From assembly GCA_964558715.1 (NCBI GenBank), contig CAZLFD010000002.1, forward strand, positions 21,098 through 85,097: 64,000 nucleotides of DNA. The letters run 5' to 3'. Positions 62,639 to 64,000 of this stretch are shown here, piece by piece. The number at the start of each line of letters is the position of its first letter. Position 1 is the stretch's first letter. A program made the position numbers and the translations under genes. Origin of the DNA: JBGSOV01 sp964558715 (lineage in GTDB: Bacteria; Patescibacteriota; Gracilibacteria; CAIRYL01; GCA-016699755). The notes beneath the pieces are model-generated. The model did no database searches and was not told the origin of the DNA. It saw nothing but the letters and a program-made list of their open reading frames with translations.

Positions 62639-63919
62639 ATGGCAATATCTATCGACAAAGCAAAAGCGATTGTGGTTTTTGGCGCGCAATGGGGTGACGA
62701 AGGCAAAGGAAAGATCGTCGATCGATTGGCAGAAGATATGGATATCGTGGTGCGTGCGAGTGGTGGCGCCAATGCCGGGCACACTATCATCGCCAATGGT
62801 GTGAAGCATATTTTTCATCTGATCCCCTCTGGTATTTTGCACGATAGTGTCACCTGTATTATCGGAAATGGCTGCGTAGTACACTTGCCGACTTTGATGG
62901 ATGAACTCCATACTCTGCGCGAAAACGGAGTCGATCCGCGCGGCAGGTTTTTTATATCTGACCGGGCACACCTGCTTTTTGAACACCATATTCTTGCCGA
63001 TAAAAAACAAGAAAAAAAGCGCGGCAAGAAGATCGGTACTACCTGCCGTGGCATCGGCCCTGCATACGAAGACAAAGCCTCGCGCCGCGGCATTCGCGCC
63101 GGAATGCTCTTGGGAAACTTTAACGCTTTTGCTCATCGCCTGCGCGAAAATATCGAATGGCGCAGCATCCGCCACGGGTTTGATATTGATATCGAAACAG
63201 AGATCACGCTCTATCGCGACCTGGCAGATGAATTCGACGGCGTCATCACCGATACCACCGACATTCTGCACGAGGCGTACAACAGTGAAAAACGGATTAT
63301 GGTCGAGGGCGCACAAGGGGCACATCTCGATATCGATTTTGGCACCTATCCGTATGTTACCAGTAGCAATACCACAACGGCGGGGGCATGCATCGGTACG
63401 GGCCTGCCACCAAAATATATCGATTTTAGCCTGGGGGTGATAAAAGCCTACACAACGCGCGTGGGTGAAGGGCCGTTCCCGAGTGAGCTAGAGGATGCAA
63501 CCGGTGAAAAGCTGCGTGAAAACGGGCACGAATTTGGGAGCACCACGGGGCGGCCACGCCGTTGCGGCTGGTTTGATGCGGTCGTAGCGCGCCATGCTGC
63601 CAAGATTACCGGAGCCGATGCCTGGAACCTGACCAAGCTCGACGTATTGACCGGCTTCGATACACTGAAGATCGTCACCGATTATATTCTCGATGGCGAA
63701 ACACTGGCGAACTTTCCGGCAGATACCACCTTGCTCGAAGATATCGAAGGAGAGTTTGTCGAACTGCCTGGTTGGCAAGAAGACATCAGCGAATGCCGCC
63801 ATTTCGACGATTTACCGGCTAACGCCCAGCACTACTGCCAAGAGATCGAAAAGCTTACCAAAGTGCCGTTGCACAGTATTGGCGTAGGCGCTAGCCGCGA
63901 TGCACTGATCATGAGGTAA
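62639..63919 (+). CDS. purA: Adenylosuccinate synthetase
   Basis: GTP-dependent step from IMP to adenylosuccinate. GAQWGDEGKGK with catalytic Asp20, GGANAGHT with His48, GNGCVVHLPTL, GTTCRGIGPAYEDKASR, EGAQGAHLDIDFGTYPYVTSSNTT, RVGEGPFPSEL and GRPRRCGWFDAV. 426 aa, normal. No other purine gene in the window. No Shine-Dalgarno before the ATG. Confidence 0.97.
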   Translation: MAISIDKAKAIVVFGAQWGDEGKGKIVDRLAEDMDIVVRASGGANAGHTIIANGVKHIFHLIPSGILHDSVTCIIGNGCVVHLPTLMDELHTLRENGVDPRGRFFISDRAHLLFEHHILADKKQEKKRGKKIGTTCRGIGPAYEDKASRRGIRAGMLLGNFNAFAHRLRENIEWRSIRHGFDIDIETEITLYRDLADEFDGVITDTTDILHEAYNSEKRIMVEGAQGAHLDIDFGTYPYVTSSNTTTAGACIGTGLPPKYIDFSLGVIKAYTTRVGEGPFPSELEDATGEKLRENGHEFGSTTGRPRRCGWFDAVVARHAAKITGADAWNLTKLDVLTGFDTLKIVTDYILDGETLANFPADTTLLEDIEGEFVELPGWQEDISECRHFDDLPANAQHYCQEIEKLTKVPLHSIGVGASRDALIMR

Positions 63920-63930
63920 TATTCTGAGCT

Positions 63931-64000
63931 TTTCCCTTGAATTATGGGGAGAACTGCTGCAGCGCGGGGTGCGATTCTGGGTTGGTCTTCCTCCCTCAGT
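63931..64000 (+). repeat. Palindromic intergenic repeat, family A copy 13 (cut by window end)
   Basis: ttcccttgaattatggggagaa, then gaactgctgcagcgcggggtgcgattctgg...cctccctcagt. The last 35 bases match 61382-61416 at all but one or two positions, so copies 9-10 and this copy share a larger unit in which two palindromes are joined by a conserved spacer. Confidence 0.7.

Noticed and set aside
1..64000. UGA read as glycine (code 25), as in some CPR groups
   Set aside because: UGA ends many complete genes at expected lengths (rpoB, thrS, gnd/pgi couplings through ATGA), so standard code 11 applies.

Overview
The window looks like a chromosomal segment of a small-genome bacterium of the Candidate Phyla Radiation (Patescibacteria). 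A Peregrinibacteria/Peribacteria-like origin is my best guess, but this is inference from gene content and no marker was searched. Supporting signs are a threonyl-tRNA synthetase without the TGS domain, an S12 protein with an insertion, SLH-type surface proteins and VanW-type wall proteins without any outer-membrane gene, scattered rather than clustered biosynthetic genes, and almost no Shine-Dalgarno sequences. UGA acts as a normal stop, so this is not the UGA=Gly code of Absconditabacteria or Gracilibacteria. Coding density is high and most genes sit in short head-to-tail groups with 1-17 nt overlaps.

Layout. 1-14 kb holds sugar and wall metabolism: a HAD-GH65 disaccharide phosphorylase fusion (5' end outside the window), a large SLH-anchored subtilase, MltG, and a nearly complete pentose-phosphate set on the minus strand (zwf-pgl and tal-pgi-gnd) split by an AT-rich unknown gene. 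14-24 kb holds a glutaredoxin, ilvE, leuS, dus, a bL33 candidate, and thrS preceded by what looks like a complete threonine leader-peptide attenuator. 24-33 kb is the core transcription/translation block rpoB-ssb-rpoC-rpsL-rpsG, with ssb unusually placed between the two polymerase genes. 33-37 kb holds ilvN, tRNA-Leu(CAG), a decayed IS1595-type transposase, tRNA-Pro(GGG), a VanW protein and proB. 37-44 kb holds a polyprenyl-phosphate sugar transferase and a MacAB-like exporter (adaptor, ATPase, two permeases). 44-50 kb holds xth, a PrdX-type deacylase, an MGMT-like protein and a second SLH protein with about five repeats. 50-57 kb holds a GH37 trehalase, recJ, and a minus-strand group with nadB and rsmI. 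57-61 kb is a lipoprotein, a thioredoxin-like protein and a flavin-transfer module (RnfD-like membrane protein, FMN-binding lipoprotein, ApbE). 61-64 kb holds nnrD, purA and a dense cluster of palindromic repeats.

How it fits together. Trehalose or a related disaccharide can be cut by the GH37 hydrolase or phosphorolysed by the GH65 enzyme; the fused beta-phosphoglucomutase makes glucose 6-phosphate, which Pgi, Zwf, Pgl, Gnd and Tal turn into pentoses and NADPH. The envelope genes fit a single-membrane cell with an S-layer and a wall. Intergenic space is dominated by one family of imperfect palindromes (about 13 copies) whose arms vary in a compensatory way, plus a second shorter palindrome family.

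The most interesting signal is the thrS leader at 20601-20760: promoter, a 16-codon Thr-rich peptide starting at or very near the predicted transcription start, and mutually exclusive antiterminator and terminator hairpins.
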